A stretch of DNA of 64,000 nucleotides from contig NZ_JADZAJ010000030.1 of the NCBI RefSeq assembly GCF_020852615.1, positions 1 to 64,000 on the forward strand, given 5' to 3'. The notes below the pieces were generated by a model that saw only the letters and a list, made by a program, of their open reading frames with translations, was not told where the DNA came from and made no database searches. The number at the start of each line of letters is the position of its first letter. Position 1 is the first letter of the stretch. The translations under genes and the position numbers were made by a program. Shown piece by piece: positions 1-7,785 of this stretch. The DNA is from Nitrosomonas sp. (GTDB lineage: Bacteria > Pseudomonadota > Gammaproteobacteria > Burkholderiales > Nitrosomonadaceae).

Positions 1-127
1 CTTCTACAACCGCACCCGCAAACAGGCACGACTTGGTTATCTGTCGCCTGCTGCTTTCAGCCAACAATACTATGCAAAACAGATGACCGCTTAACCCGTT
101 GGACTCTGTGATTGACGACCTACCTCA
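1..127 (+). mobile_element. 3' end of an IS3-family insertion sequence
   Basis: The window opens inside the end of a transposase whose stop is at 92-94. About 33 bases of non-coding sequence follow before the reading frame of a toxin-like gene begins on the other strand. IS3-family ends usually read TG...CA, and the CA at 126-127 fits as the outer end, so the boundary near 127 is inferred. The left end lies outside the window, so terminal repeats and target duplication cannot be compared. Confidence 0.6.
2..94 (+). CDS. IS3-family transposase OrfB, C-terminal fragment
   Basis: Thirty residues are visible, beginning FYNRTRKQARLGYLSP and ending at a TAA stop. The pattern YN..R....LGYLSP is the conserved C-terminal end of IS3-family DDE transposases (OrfB), just after the catalytic glutamate region. 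The rest of the gene is upstream of the window, so whether the transposase is intact is unknown. Confidence 0.8.
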   Translation, partial: FYNRTRKQARLGYLSPAAFSQQYYAKQMTA

Positions 128-551
128 TGTCGTCGCGGAAGCGCGTTCCGTCAGCCTGGAGCACCGGCACCAGGTCTTCCGCGCCGGAAAGGATGAAGAC
201 GTCGGAATCGACCGCGTCAAGGTACTGCGGAAGACCTTTATCGGTCTTGCGCGTGATCGACGGCAGCGACAGGCTCCAGCCGAAGCCAAACGGGCCATTG
301 CCGCTCCCACTGTCGTAGCTGAGGGCGAGTTGCGGACCAAAACCCGAACGCCCCGGGCTGGTGGCAATGGGTATTGTCATGGAGCCCGTGCCAGTGACCG
401 GGTTAGCGGCGAATTTTTCTCCTATGCCGTGGATCGCACCACCACCTTTGGGTAGGTTTATCTGCGGAGGTGAAGACAAAGGTGAGATACCCTTTGGCGC
501 CGCACTACCTTTATCAGTCCCTTTACTGGTTTGCTCTTCTTCTTTACCCAT
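120..551 (-). pseudogene. Tc-toxin/SpvB-type protein, N-terminal remnant cut by the IS element
   Basis: This is the first 143 codons of a SpvB/TcaC-type gene, the family of the Salmonella SpvB N-terminal region and of the B component of insecticidal Tc toxins. Recognisable stretches are the proline/glycine-rich start, LPKGGGAIHGIGEKF, the SYDSGSGNGPFGFGW segment and SDVFILSGAEDLVP. Full proteins run to more than 1000 residues. Here the frame stays similar to the family up to RFRDD and then enters the IS3-family sequence and stops at once. The start is ATG at 551 with a weak AAGG upstream. It is probably non-functional unless the N-terminal domain alone has a role. It shares an upstream promoter-like block with the oxidase and propeller genes. 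Confidence 0.75.
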
Positions 552-597
552 TAGCCTTACGCCATGTTTGATTAGAATTAACCCGTTACTAATTCCA

Positions 598-651
598 TTT
601 TTATGCGCTCTGCAAGAAATATCATCATATGAACATACGGTATCAGGGTGA
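598..651 (-). promoter_or_regulatory. promoter-like block A with inverted repeat CATATG-AA-CATACG
   Basis: The inverted repeat is at 626-639, about 75 bases upstream of the toxin-like start codon. Directly next to it, read on the minus strand, is ATGATA (625-620), which could be a -35, and a TAAAAA -10 candidate 16 bases further (603-598). It matches the larger blocks upstream of the oxidase genes and the propeller gene in about 29 of 36 core positions. The promoter role is inferred from position and from conservation between three unrelated genes. Confidence 0.5.
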
Positions 652-778
652 CCTGCTCCATTTCGATAGTGTTTCTAATGAAGGCAAGTTACACCCCTTT
701 GGCATATTTTTGACTGGATCAATAAATCGATCTACTACTGAGCGCTACAAAGAATGATACTGAGCGCTACTATTTCCA

Positions 779-1753
779 TTATTGATTTGCAGATCGTCGG
801 GCCAGATTCCGAACTTCCGAAGGAGTGAGGTTGAATCGCTGTTTGAAAGCGCGGTTGAACCAGGAGAGGTTGTTGAAACCCATATCAAACGCCAATGTGC
901 TGATACAGCAATCACTGTATGCGGGGTTGCATAAATGCTGATAAGCATGTTCAAGGCGTAAGTTGGTTACGTAATCGGCAAAGGTGGTTTCCTCGCAGTG
1001 AAACAGAGTGCGGATATACTGGGGCGATATACCCTGACGCCGGGCAACCTGGGTGATAGACAATTCACTTTCGGCGATATGTTCCAGGATGTCATGCTTG
1101 ACTGCCTCGAATCGTGCTGCACGCAAGCCACATTTACTCGTAACTTGTGTTTCTTCCTGTTTCGGGCCAAGCAGCAGCGTGACCAGATCCTGTATTTGTG
1201 TGGAAACCAGTACAGTAAGATCGGGAGACAGGTTATCCCCTACTTGTATCAGCATTTTTGTATAGCCAATCAGCAGGTGCAACGCCGGGATGGATGTGCT
1301 GCTGATTTTCCTGATCAGACAGTCATCTGGTGGATTAGAGGGTTGGAGAGCAGTCAGTGCGGCAGGTATATCGATAATTGCAATGGGTACTACATTGGCA
1401 ATGTGTATCTGATGAATCAGGATAGCCAGCACCAGTAAAGCGTCTTCAGGCTGACAACAGACAGGGTCGCCACTACTCTGCTCGTTAAGGACTGTCATTT
1501 CGTTGAACGGCACTAACAGCATCAAGCTGGCGTTATTGCTATCAGCAGTATGAACAGGTTGAGGCAGGCATGACATCGCAGTTGCCACACAGATTCTGAG
1601 ATTCTGTAACAGTTGCCGACATCCACCTGTAAAAGAAAATTTATCCGGATAGGATTGAGTATCCATGTCAGCAGTCGCGGTGTGATCCTCCCGGAATGCA
1701 GAGACACACTCATTTTTAGGATAATCACAGAAGAAAGATTTCAACCGGCCCAT
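779..1753 (-). CDS. AraC-family transcriptional regulator
   Basis: A 324-residue protein. The C-terminal hundred residues carry a typical AraC/XylS double helix-turn-helix, with the first helix pair around HIAESELSITQVARRQGIS and the second in STLAFDMGFNNLSWFNRAFKQRF, followed by the usual P-S-E-V-R end. The first 200 residues are a divergent sensing region with no ligand family I can name. It lies between the toxin-like gene and the oxidase pair, all on the minus strand, so it could control either, but no copy of the shared inverted repeat is seen just upstream of it. Inducer unknown. Confidence 0.85.
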   Translation of the reverse strand: MGRLKSFFCDYPKNECVSAFREDHTATADMDTQSYPDKFSFTGGCRQLLQNLRICVATAMSCLPQPVHTADSNNASLMLLVPFNEMTVLNEQSSGDPVCCQPEDALLVLAILIHQIHIANVVPIAIIDIPAALTALQPSNPPDDCLIRKISSTSIPALHLLIGYTKMLIQVGDNLSPDLTVLVSTQIQDLVTLLLGPKQEETQVTSKCGLRAARFEAVKHDILEHIAESELSITQVARRQGISPQYIRTLFHCEETTFADYVTNLRLEHAYQHLCNPAYSDCCISTLAFDMGFNNLSWFNRAFKQRFNLTPSEVRNLARRSANQ

Positions 1754-1923
1754 ATCAACACCTCATTCACTTCGATATTGATCCTGCCCTGCATAGCCTG
1801 TGCTGCCAGAATATTTATTGTTGTGTCATGACATCGTTCAGGCCCGCTTTTTTTATTATCCTGTTTTCATACCACGAATTGCGGTGCCCGATACCATGCT
1901 TTTATCAGGAAACTATGAAATTT

Positions 1924-1947
1924 ATCAGAGCCATGGCAGGCCCTGAT
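1924..1947 (-). terminator. possible terminator hairpin after the oxidase-propeller gene
   Basis: Nine base pairs with one G-U (ATCAGGGCC against GGCTCTGAT on the minus strand) close a six-base loop shortly after the stop codon at 1956. The following sequence is A/T-rich but has no clean U run, so efficient Rho-independent termination is uncertain. Confidence 0.35.
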
Positions 1948-1955
1948 CAATTTTC

Positions 1956-4712
1956 TTACTGCACCGGGTTACGTTGCTGCGGGGTTAATCCAGCTGCCCA
2001 TCTGGCTGGCAGGGTTTGCACCCAGCCGTTATAAACATTGGGCAATGCCACTACACCCTGACCACCAAAACCAGGGTTACTGCTAACGGTGTCATCTCTG
2101 GCCACGTTGTTACCGGCTGCCAATACTACTGCACCGGCCACTTCAGCATCACTTAAATCACCGTCTCCATTGGGATCAGGGTCAACCACGATCAGCCGGT
2201 TGGAGAACTTGCTGGTAACGTAGGCATAGTACCCGCCTCCCTTTTTGGCACCAAAGTTGGCGCCATGACTGCCGGGATCACCCGGAAGGGTTTTAACGAT
2301 GGTATCGGTTCTCGTATCGATTATTACGATCTGTCCACCGTAAGAAGCGGTCACCATCACTTTGCCATCCGGTGATACCGGTGACTGGATCGGCAACATT
2401 CCGATTGGCCCGGTAACCTCCCCGGTTATCGGATTGTAGTGCTCAAGCAGGTTGATGTTTTTCAGGAAACTGCCATTGCCATCCATTACCGTCACTGTGC
2501 TGTGCAGCAAATTGGCTGCATACACTTTGCTGGCATCTGGCAGCATACCAATAGCGATCGGGTGTGCACCCGGCATAACATCGCCGGTTCCGGTCTGCCC
2601 AGTTTCTGTCCGCGCGATGATTTCACCCGTTCTAACATCATAAAACCCGGCATCATGCGTATTGATATTGGGTGTAACAATGCGCGAGCCATCGGATGAA
2701 ATCCAGTGACCATGCGGGCTGGCGGCTGCCTGCCCGTGTTCCTGGGTGGGCAGCGCATAATTGACCTGCGTTGTGCCCCTGGGGATGATCACCACACTGT
2801 TTTCACCGTTAATGGCTACCGTCACATCATCAGTATTGGGCAGTGTCATCACATGCGAGGGTGAATCTCCCACGCGGATGTTTTTGATCATCTTGCCTGT
2901 TTTCTGATCAATTAAGGTCAGTTTGGTATCAAACCACTGGGTTGCGTAAACAACCGAATGATCACGATTGGGCCACATGTTATGTGGGTTGTTCATGTTG
3001 ATCTGTGGTAGCGCAATTTTACGTTTGAGCATCCAGTTGCTGGCATCCACCACCGTGATCGTACCTGGCTTGGTTTTACCGGCAGTTTTCTCAAATTGCG
3101 TATCCACCCATACTTCGCCCACACCCGGGACAGCGGGAACGGGTAATGGCTGCAGGCTGATATTGTTGCCGTATCGGCTATTCAACACGCCCGGCAGTGA
3201 TACCTTACCGGCATCGACAACCACATCCACATTGGGATATTCAAGTGTCCAGGGTTTGGATGACGTAAAGTTCTGCCAGTTTTCCGGTACCGTCGTAATA
3301 AAGAAGGTCTGCAACAGACGAGTGGCAAGGTCGCTACTGGTTGGCAGATCCTTGACGCCTGATACCAGATCAATGGTTTCTCCCAGATCCAGCCCATCGG
3401 TCGCCGGATCATCCACGATGACAGCAGCGAACATAAACGGATGAACCTTACAGGTAAACACATAGAGGCCAGGCACATTGAGTTTGAGGATACCGCCTCC
3501 CCGATAGGCTTTGCCTTCATCGAACGGGATCATGAAGTGATCACCGCCATGGTCGTTATGGCCTGCTTTGCTGGGCCACAACAGGCTGGTCACGGTGTGC
3601 ACTCCTTCAGTATCCGACATTACAAAATGAACACTGCTGCCAGGTGGGATAATTTCCAGTGATCTGGTTTTAGTTACCGGGCTAAGTGCATCTCCGCGGG
3701 CACTTCTAAACCAGGTGGCAGGTTCATCCGAAACAATGAATGTCACCAGCCCCGGTTTATCACTGTTATTGCCAAAAATGGCACCACTGGGAGATGCGCC
3801 CGCCACACTGTCAGCAGGTTGTCCCGAATCGCGTTCTACCACGTGGATACGGCCATTCATACCTGATTTCATGTGCGCCATCAGATGGCAGTGATATTGC
3901 CAGACGCCCGGTCCGACACCTGTTCCAGCCTTGATGATAAAGCTGTGGCTGTTATTGGCGTCATTGAGCTGATGGGTATCAATGATATGCGGTGCAACTC
4001 CCTGTCCGGTACCGGGTTCTATCCAGCGATGCGCATGCAGATGGAAAGTATGCCCCGGGCCAACTGCAAGCACATGAAAACGGACGAGATCATTCATGTA
4101 CATACCGGGTTCAGGGTTGGTCCAGAGTGGTTTCTGTACACCATCATGATTGATTTCTGTTCCCCAGAAGGTAGAACCCACCATGAACAGCACAAACTCC
4201 CTGGCCAGTTGGTCGTGCCCGGCTGCAACAATTTTGCCATCACCATCGACATAGCTCTGGACAGCGCCATTGGGATCATCCACCACAATTGCGCCAAACA
4301 GACCTGTCATCGGGTTGCGCTCATCCTGGTAAGCAAATGTTCCCGGCTGAGTCGCGCTCAGCAGATAGGTTTTGCTCTGCCCAGGAGCCGCAGGTGCCCC
4401 ACTGCCGGATGCAAGGCCAGGCGTTTTCAGGCTGACGGGAGCTTTGGTGTTATTCGTCAATTGAATCTTGATCCGATCCCCTCTTTTGACAAACAGAGTC
4501 GGCCCCGGAATGGTCGCCTCGGCAGGATAACCGGAAACATCGCCGCCTTTACCGCTATGACTGATCATTTTGAACGCGGGCTGGCCGTTTGGCAGAATCT
4601 CTGCCGAGAGCTGGATATTATGCGTGGCCGCCAGTATCCAGGCTGGAAACAGGCAACTGATCGCAAACAGGATCAGCTTTGCCGGGTAGTGCTTTACATT
4701 ATTGGATTTCAT
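1956..4712 (-). CDS. multicopper oxidase-like protein with three cupredoxin domains and a YVTN-type beta-propeller
   Basis: A 918-residue secreted protein with a signal peptide of about 29 residues. Cupredoxin domain 1 (30-147) has lost its copper histidines: where the family has HxHG it reads VSLKTPG (93-99), and where it has YHxH it reads YQDE (128-131). Domain 2 (about 160-295) has a full ligand set: H221, H224, H226 and H274-C275-H276, H280 with M285 as axial ligand. Domain 3 (about 320-437) looks like a separate blue-copper domain with H372 and C421, H424, M427. Residues 490-918 form a YVTN/NHL-like beta-propeller that contains an acidic DPNGDGDLSDAE loop of EF-hand type. It lies 44 bases downstream of the companion oxidase gene, with an AAGGGA ribosome site. 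Substrate unknown; it is probably periplasmic. Confidence 0.85.
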   Translation of the reverse strand: MKSNNVKHYPAKLILFAISCLFPAWILAATHNIQLSAEILPNGQPAFKMISHSGKGGDVSGYPAEATIPGPTLFVKRGDRIKIQLTNNTKAPVSLKTPGLASGSGAPAAPGQSKTYLLSATQPGTFAYQDERNPMTGLFGAIVVDDPNGAVQSYVDGDGKIVAAGHDQLAREFVLFMVGSTFWGTEINHDGVQKPLWTNPEPGMYMNDLVRFHVLAVGPGHTFHLHAHRWIEPGTGQGVAPHIIDTHQLNDANNSHSFIIKAGTGVGPGVWQYHCHLMAHMKSGMNGRIHVVERDSGQPADSVAGASPSGAIFGNNSDKPGLVTFIVSDEPATWFRSARGDALSPVTKTRSLEIIPPGSSVHFVMSDTEGVHTVTSLLWPSKAGHNDHGGDHFMIPFDEGKAYRGGGILKLNVPGLYVFTCKVHPFMFAAVIVDDPATDGLDLGETIDLVSGVKDLPTSSDLATRLLQTFFITTVPENWQNFTSSKPWTLEYPNVDVVVDAGKVSLPGVLNSRYGNNISLQPLPVPAVPGVGEVWVDTQFEKTAGKTKPGTITVVDASNWMLKRKIALPQINMNNPHNMWPNRDHSVVYATQWFDTKLTLIDQKTGKMIKNIRVGDSPSHVMTLPNTDDVTVAINGENSVVIIPRGTTQVNYALPTQEHGQAAASPHGHWISSDGSRIVTPNINTHDAGFYDVRTGEIIARTETGQTGTGDVMPGAHPIAIGMLPDASKVYAANLLHSTVTVMDGNGSFLKNINLLEHYNPITGEVTGPIGMLPIQSPVSPDGKVMVTASYGGQIVIIDTRTDTIVKTLPGDPGSHGANFGAKKGGGYYAYVTSKFSNRLIVVDPDPNGDGDLSDAEVAGAVVLAAGNNVARDDTVSSNPGFGGQGVVALPNVYNGWVQTLPARWAAGLTPQQRNPVQ

Positions 4713-4756
4713 GTTTAATTCCCTTTAATTTGAAAAACAGTCTGCTATGCCAGGTG

Positions 4757-5749
4757 TTACCTGCTCACAAAGAAGTTACCCCGCATACCCAGCAGCCAGC
4801 TGGAAAAGGCAACATCCTGGTATTGCGAAGAGTGCGTGGCCTTGACTGTAAAGACGTGTTTCTCAAGCGGGCCTATAACTTTTTCACGGATTTTAAAGCG
4901 CGTGCCCGGATCAACCCATTCATAACCAGGCAATCTGAACTGATGAAAATTGGTACCCAGGGCAATCAGATGAAACCTGACATTGGTATTCTGTTTTGCA
5001 GTGAGGGTGGGGTTGGATCCCATTGCGGTCTGTTTGCCGGTAGCATTGTTGATTTCAATTCCCCAGAAAGCATCATCCCCTATGTAAAAAACATATTCCC
5101 TGGCAACACCATCCTGTTCAGGTGCGTTTGCCGGCTTAACAATGAGCGTGCCAAACAGCCCCTTATCTTCCGCGCCATTGTGGGTTTCCATGTTGTGGTC
5201 ATGGTACGGCCATGTGCCAGCTGTACCCGGTGCGGCATTCCAGCGGTATTTGTAAGACAGATACGGTTGAGCAGTAGCACTTTCATCTTTGTAAGCATTG
5301 ATATATTTCAGCGTGCCGTCACTCTCGATGTCGTAGTGCACCCCATGCACATGAAGGCTCACGTGATTATGGAAAGGCGTATCCGGTGCAAATTTGTGAA
5401 AAAGCTCGATCTCGGCAACATCCCCTTCTTTCAGAACAATAACCGGCCCCGGAACGGTTGCCTTGCTTGTCTCATAGCGGCTGGTAATGTCTGTTTCAGT
5501 GCCGTTTGGCTGCCTGATAATGTGCTGGAACATCCGGTATCCGTAAAATCCACCGGGTAATTTCTCGGCGAACATCTGGATACTGTGAAGATTGCCCGCA
5601 TTGGCAAACGATCCGGATAACATCAGCCACAAAATAAAACAGCCCGTCAACACACTTGTTATTGACAGGCTGGTGTTGTGCGGTGTTTTCTTCCAGGGCA
5701 CTGGATCATTCCCCTTTGCGGATAATCCGCAATAAAAATCAACTCCCAT
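4757..5749 (-). CDS. two-domain multicopper oxidase-like protein lacking the type 1 copper site
   Basis: A 330-residue protein with an unusually long basic N-terminus and a signal or anchor helix (about 29-51). Domain 1 keeps the trinuclear-site histidines: H133 and H135 in SLHVHG, and H183 and H185 in WPYHDHN. Domain 2 aligns without gaps to that of the downstream protein but has lost the metal residues: H269 remains of HxxHxH, and the HCHxxxH motif is replaced by Q-D-V...S near residue 311. This is the reverse of the loss in the next gene. It is the first gene of the pair, with a strong GAGGAGA ribosome site and a promoter-like block about 117 bases upstream. Alone it should not be able to oxidise substrate through a type 1 copper. 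Confidence 0.85.
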   Translation of the reverse strand: MGVDFYCGLSAKGNDPVPWKKTPHNTSLSITSVLTGCFILWLMLSGSFANAGNLHSIQMFAEKLPGGFYGYRMFQHIIRQPNGTETDITSRYETSKATVPGPVIVLKEGDVAEIELFHKFAPDTPFHNHVSLHVHGVHYDIESDGTLKYINAYKDESATAQPYLSYKYRWNAAPGTAGTWPYHDHNMETHNGAEDKGLFGTLIVKPANAPEQDGVAREYVFYIGDDAFWGIEINNATGKQTAMGSNPTLTAKQNTNVRFHLIALGTNFHQFRLPGYEWVDPGTRFKIREKVIGPLEKHVFTVKATHSSQYQDVAFSSWLLGMRGNFFVSR

Positions 5750-5817
5750 TTTTTGCTTCTCCTCGTATTTTTTACTGTTTTTTTGAATCGTTGCCTAACG
5801 CCCTGTCTGATTGGGGG

Positions 5818-5909
5818 CTACCCTGCAACGGGTTTTATTTCAGCGTATCTCGCGAGGAATGTCATCGTATGAACATACGATATTGAGGTGTTATCGATGT
5901 GGTTTGCAT
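5818..5909 (-). promoter_or_regulatory. promoter block B with perfect inverted repeat CGTATG-AA-CATACG
   Basis: The perfect 6-2-6 inverted repeat is at 5866-5879. Abutting it on the minus strand is ATGACA (5865-5860), a near-consensus -35, then 17 bases, then TGAAAT (5842-5837) as -10. The whole 92-base block aligns without gaps to 10381-10472 with 75 matches by hand count. The site adjoining the -35 fits an activator binding at about -45. It would drive the oxidase pair. Confidence 0.6.
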
Positions 5910-6009
5910 ACCGTGGGAGGAAGATAATCATGGAAATTGATCTGGGCCGGGTATTTATCGTTAGCAGAATTCAAACAACACTATGCAAATTTTGCCGTTG
6001 CTTGAACAC

Positions 6010-6169
6010 GTGGACTCTATATTTGGGGATTGCGGAAAATCAGGATGGCAGCTAGTGGTTAGAGGAAAAGTCTGGTACTTGCTTACTCCAAAAACGTGAA
6101 AGATAACTTAACCAGCGCGGAAAAGGTTGAGCTGAAAAACTGAGAAAATTACTCAAAGACGAGGTTTGA
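6010..6169 (+). pseudogene. RelE/HigB-type toxin remnant
   Basis: No intact frame exists, but two segments read as pieces of a RelE/HigB-family mRNA interferase. Near 6012-6056 the plus strand gives GLRKIRMAASG in one frame, ended by a stop. From 6073 a second frame gives LVLAYSKNVKDNLTSAEKVELK, and one further frameshift restores RKLLKDEV with a TGA at 6167-6169, one base before the next ATG. The middle of the gene is deleted. The layout toxin then antitoxin with a one-base gap is what an intact pair would have. Confidence 0.6.
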
Positions 6170-6170
6170 A

Positions 6171-6290
6171 ATGAGTGGTTTCAATGAATTAAACGCTTCT
6201 CTTCAGGAAGTTGCCAATATCAAACAGGGTATGAAATCACCGTCTCGTGTGACTCGCTTTGAAGTCCCCGATGTAAAGGCACTGCATCAA
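6171..6290 (+). pseudogene. XRE-type antitoxin N-terminal fragment, rearranged
   Basis: The first 40 or so residues (MSGFNELNASLQEVANIKQG... SRVTRFEVPDVKALHQ) match the start of NadS/HigA-type antitoxins partnered with RelE-like toxins. After about 6290 the open frame runs on to 6587, but that part is the antisense of a vapBC remnant, so the 138-residue open frame is a chimera produced by rearrangement. The DNA-binding helix-turn-helix is missing. Confidence 0.65.
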
Positions 6291-6357
6291 TTTGCTCGTG
6301 TCCTGGTTCATTCTGCAAATAAGCCAGCAGCGCCGAGGCATCCAGCACAACAGTCAT
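6283..6357 (-). pseudogene. vapC: VapC PIN-domain toxin, N-terminal fragment
   Basis: On the minus strand an ATG at 6357 starts MTVVLDASALLAYLQNEPG, the usual start of VapC PIN-domain ribonucleases including the first catalytic aspartate (VLDASALLA). Similarity ends near 6285 where the sequence runs into the antisense of the antitoxin fragment. The ATG overlaps the TGA of the vapB remnant by four bases, the usual arrangement of a vapBC operon. Confidence 0.65.
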
Positions 6358-6600
6358 TTTTCAGCTTCTTCGCGCCGCTCAGTGATCAATTTGTCAGCCA
6401 GACTGATGGATTTGGGGATATGGGCAAAACAGTTTTTAAGGCGTTTTTTGATTGTTTCAGCTTTTTCCAACACAAGACCGGCCATTTTCAATACGAGCAA
6501 TCAGGTGGTCACCGGATTCAAGCCTCAGTGCCTGCCGGAAAGCTGCGGGAATATCCAGCTATTCGCAAAAGCGTGTTTCATTCTTGACTTTGGTGGCATA
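6354..6600 (-). pseudogene. vapB: VapB/AbrB-type antitoxin, frameshifted
   Basis: Read on the minus strand, fragments of an AbrB-fold antitoxin appear: ATKVKNETRF, then a stop codon, then LDIPAAFRQALRLESGDHLIARIENG, then a frameshift to LVLEKAETIKKRLKN and ADKLITERREEAEK ending at 6354. At least three lesions are visible: a missing base at the start codon, an in-frame TAG and a further frameshift near 6480. It sits directly before the vapC fragment. The pair is dead. Confidence 0.65.
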
Positions 6601-6647
6601 AGATCCCTCAATTGAAAATCGTAAAAACATATTGAAGAGATGCCATT

Positions 6648-6944
6648 ATGATCCAGATCAGTCAGGAGTCGCTGAAGCTGTTTGCCAGTAAGTACATCTG
6701 GTGGAAAACGCCAGAAGAAGCGGTAGTCATGCCCGAGCGGGTGATTGCTCAAGTTATGAACATCGGTGACTACTCTGACGTTCAGGCCCTTGTCTCGCAA
6801 GTAGGCGATGAGGTACTTCGCGAAATCGTTATGCACGCAGAAGCAGGTCAGTTCAACGCGCGCTCCTGGGCGTATTGGCACTATCGCCTGGGGTTGGCGA
6901 GTGGGGATGATGTGCCGGCTTTGCCTGTACGAAAGTTGACATGA
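6648..6944 (+). CDS. small protein upstream of AbiEii-type toxin, probable antitoxin
   Basis: A 98-residue soluble protein with no signal peptide or membrane segment. It starts MIQISQESLKLFASKYIWWK and is known to me only as the small partner that often precedes AbiEii-like nucleotidyltransferases. Its last codon overlaps the start of the next gene by four bases (ATGA), so the two are co-translated. Antitoxin function is inferred from this arrangement; no DNA-binding motif is obvious. Confidence 0.65.
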   Translation: MIQISQESLKLFASKYIWWKTPEEAVVMPERVIAQVMNIGDYSDVQALVSQVGDEVLREIVMHAEAGQFNARSWAYWHYRLGLASGDDVPALPVRKLT

Positions 6945-7624
6945 CCGGCAAGTTCAAACCTTGCATGGATATATTGCCTTCTGCCCAGAAGCGCTTGTGG
7001 CCGCAGCTTGGCAATGCCCCGAAGCTCGGGTTCACGCTGTATGGGGGCACCGCCATTGCACTCCGGCTGGGGCACCGGGAGTCTGTTGATTTCGATTTTT
7101 TCTCAGAAAAACCACTTGATAGGGATGCCATCAGGGCAGCTTTTCTGTTCATGGCGCAGTCCACGACCCTGCAAGATCAAAACAATACGTGGGTGGTGCT
7201 TATCTCCTATGAAAATCCAGGGCGGGAGCACGTGAAAGTCTCATTCTTCGGTACTATTGCTTTCGGGCGGATGGGCGAGCCGGACTTGACCGATGACGGT
7301 GTTTTGCTGGTGGCGTCTTTTGATGATCTGATGGCCACCAAGGTCAAGGTCGTGCTCCAGCACGCGGAGGCCAAGGACTATCGCGATGTCGCCGCAATGG
7401 TCAACGCTGGTGTGAGCCTATCTCGCGGACTTGCATCGGCTCGTGAGTTGTATGGACCGAACTTTCAGCCCAGCGAGAGCTTGAAAGCACTGGTTTATTT
7501 CAATGACGGTGATTTGAAAGCACTGACTACTGATGAGAAAACTACGCTGATCGAAGCTGTAAAAAGGGTGCGCGATCTGCCTGACGTGACGCTGAGATCG
7601 AAGTCTTTGAGCGTCCTGAGTTGA
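6941..7624 (+). CDS. AbiEii/AbiGii-family nucleotidyltransferase toxin
   Basis: A 227-residue protein. The motif GGTA at 35-38, R46, S48 and the acidic pair D50 and D52 in RESVDFDFF are the nucleotide-binding and metal-binding residues of the AbiEii/DUF1814 nucleotidyltransferase family. A later KVKVVLQHAEAKDYRDV segment (around 130-146) is the conserved lysine/aspartate region of the fold. Members act as toxins, in some cases by modifying tRNA ends, and some protect against phage. All visible catalytic residues are present, so the gene looks functional, unlike the broken pairs just upstream. Confidence 0.8.
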   Translation: MTGKFKPCMDILPSAQKRLWPQLGNAPKLGFTLYGGTAIALRLGHRESVDFDFFSEKPLDRDAIRAAFLFMAQSTTLQDQNNTWVVLISYENPGREHVKVSFFGTIAFGRMGEPDLTDDGVLLVASFDDLMATKVKVVLQHAEAKDYRDVAAMVNAGVSLSRGLASARELYGPNFQPSESLKALVYFNDGDLKALTTDEKTTLIEAVKRVRDLPDVTLRSKSLSVLS

Positions 7625-7785
7625 AAAGATCTGTCTTACCATGACCAGTTATCGGGTGCTCCCTATTTCGGCTTCTGTTTTTTTCAAATCACCTCTTTGA
7701 GACAGGCAGGGCAATCCCCCCAAATGGTTTGATCAACCAAGCGGATATCTATTGTGACAGAAGGGAGTTTTCGGAGTGGTTATCT

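Noticed and set aside
3873..5560. Long plus-strand open frames opposite the oxidase genes (281 and 293 codons)
   Set aside because: They are antisense to two well-supported proteins, have no family likeness and cysteine/histidine-rich composition expected from antisense of copper proteins.
6171..6587. A 138-residue plus-strand protein
   Set aside because: Only its first 40 residues are protein-like; the rest is antisense of a vapBC remnant.
6525..6881. A 118-residue minus-strand frame
   Set aside because: It is antisense to the well-formed small partner gene of the AbiEii pair and joins out-of-frame vapB sequence.
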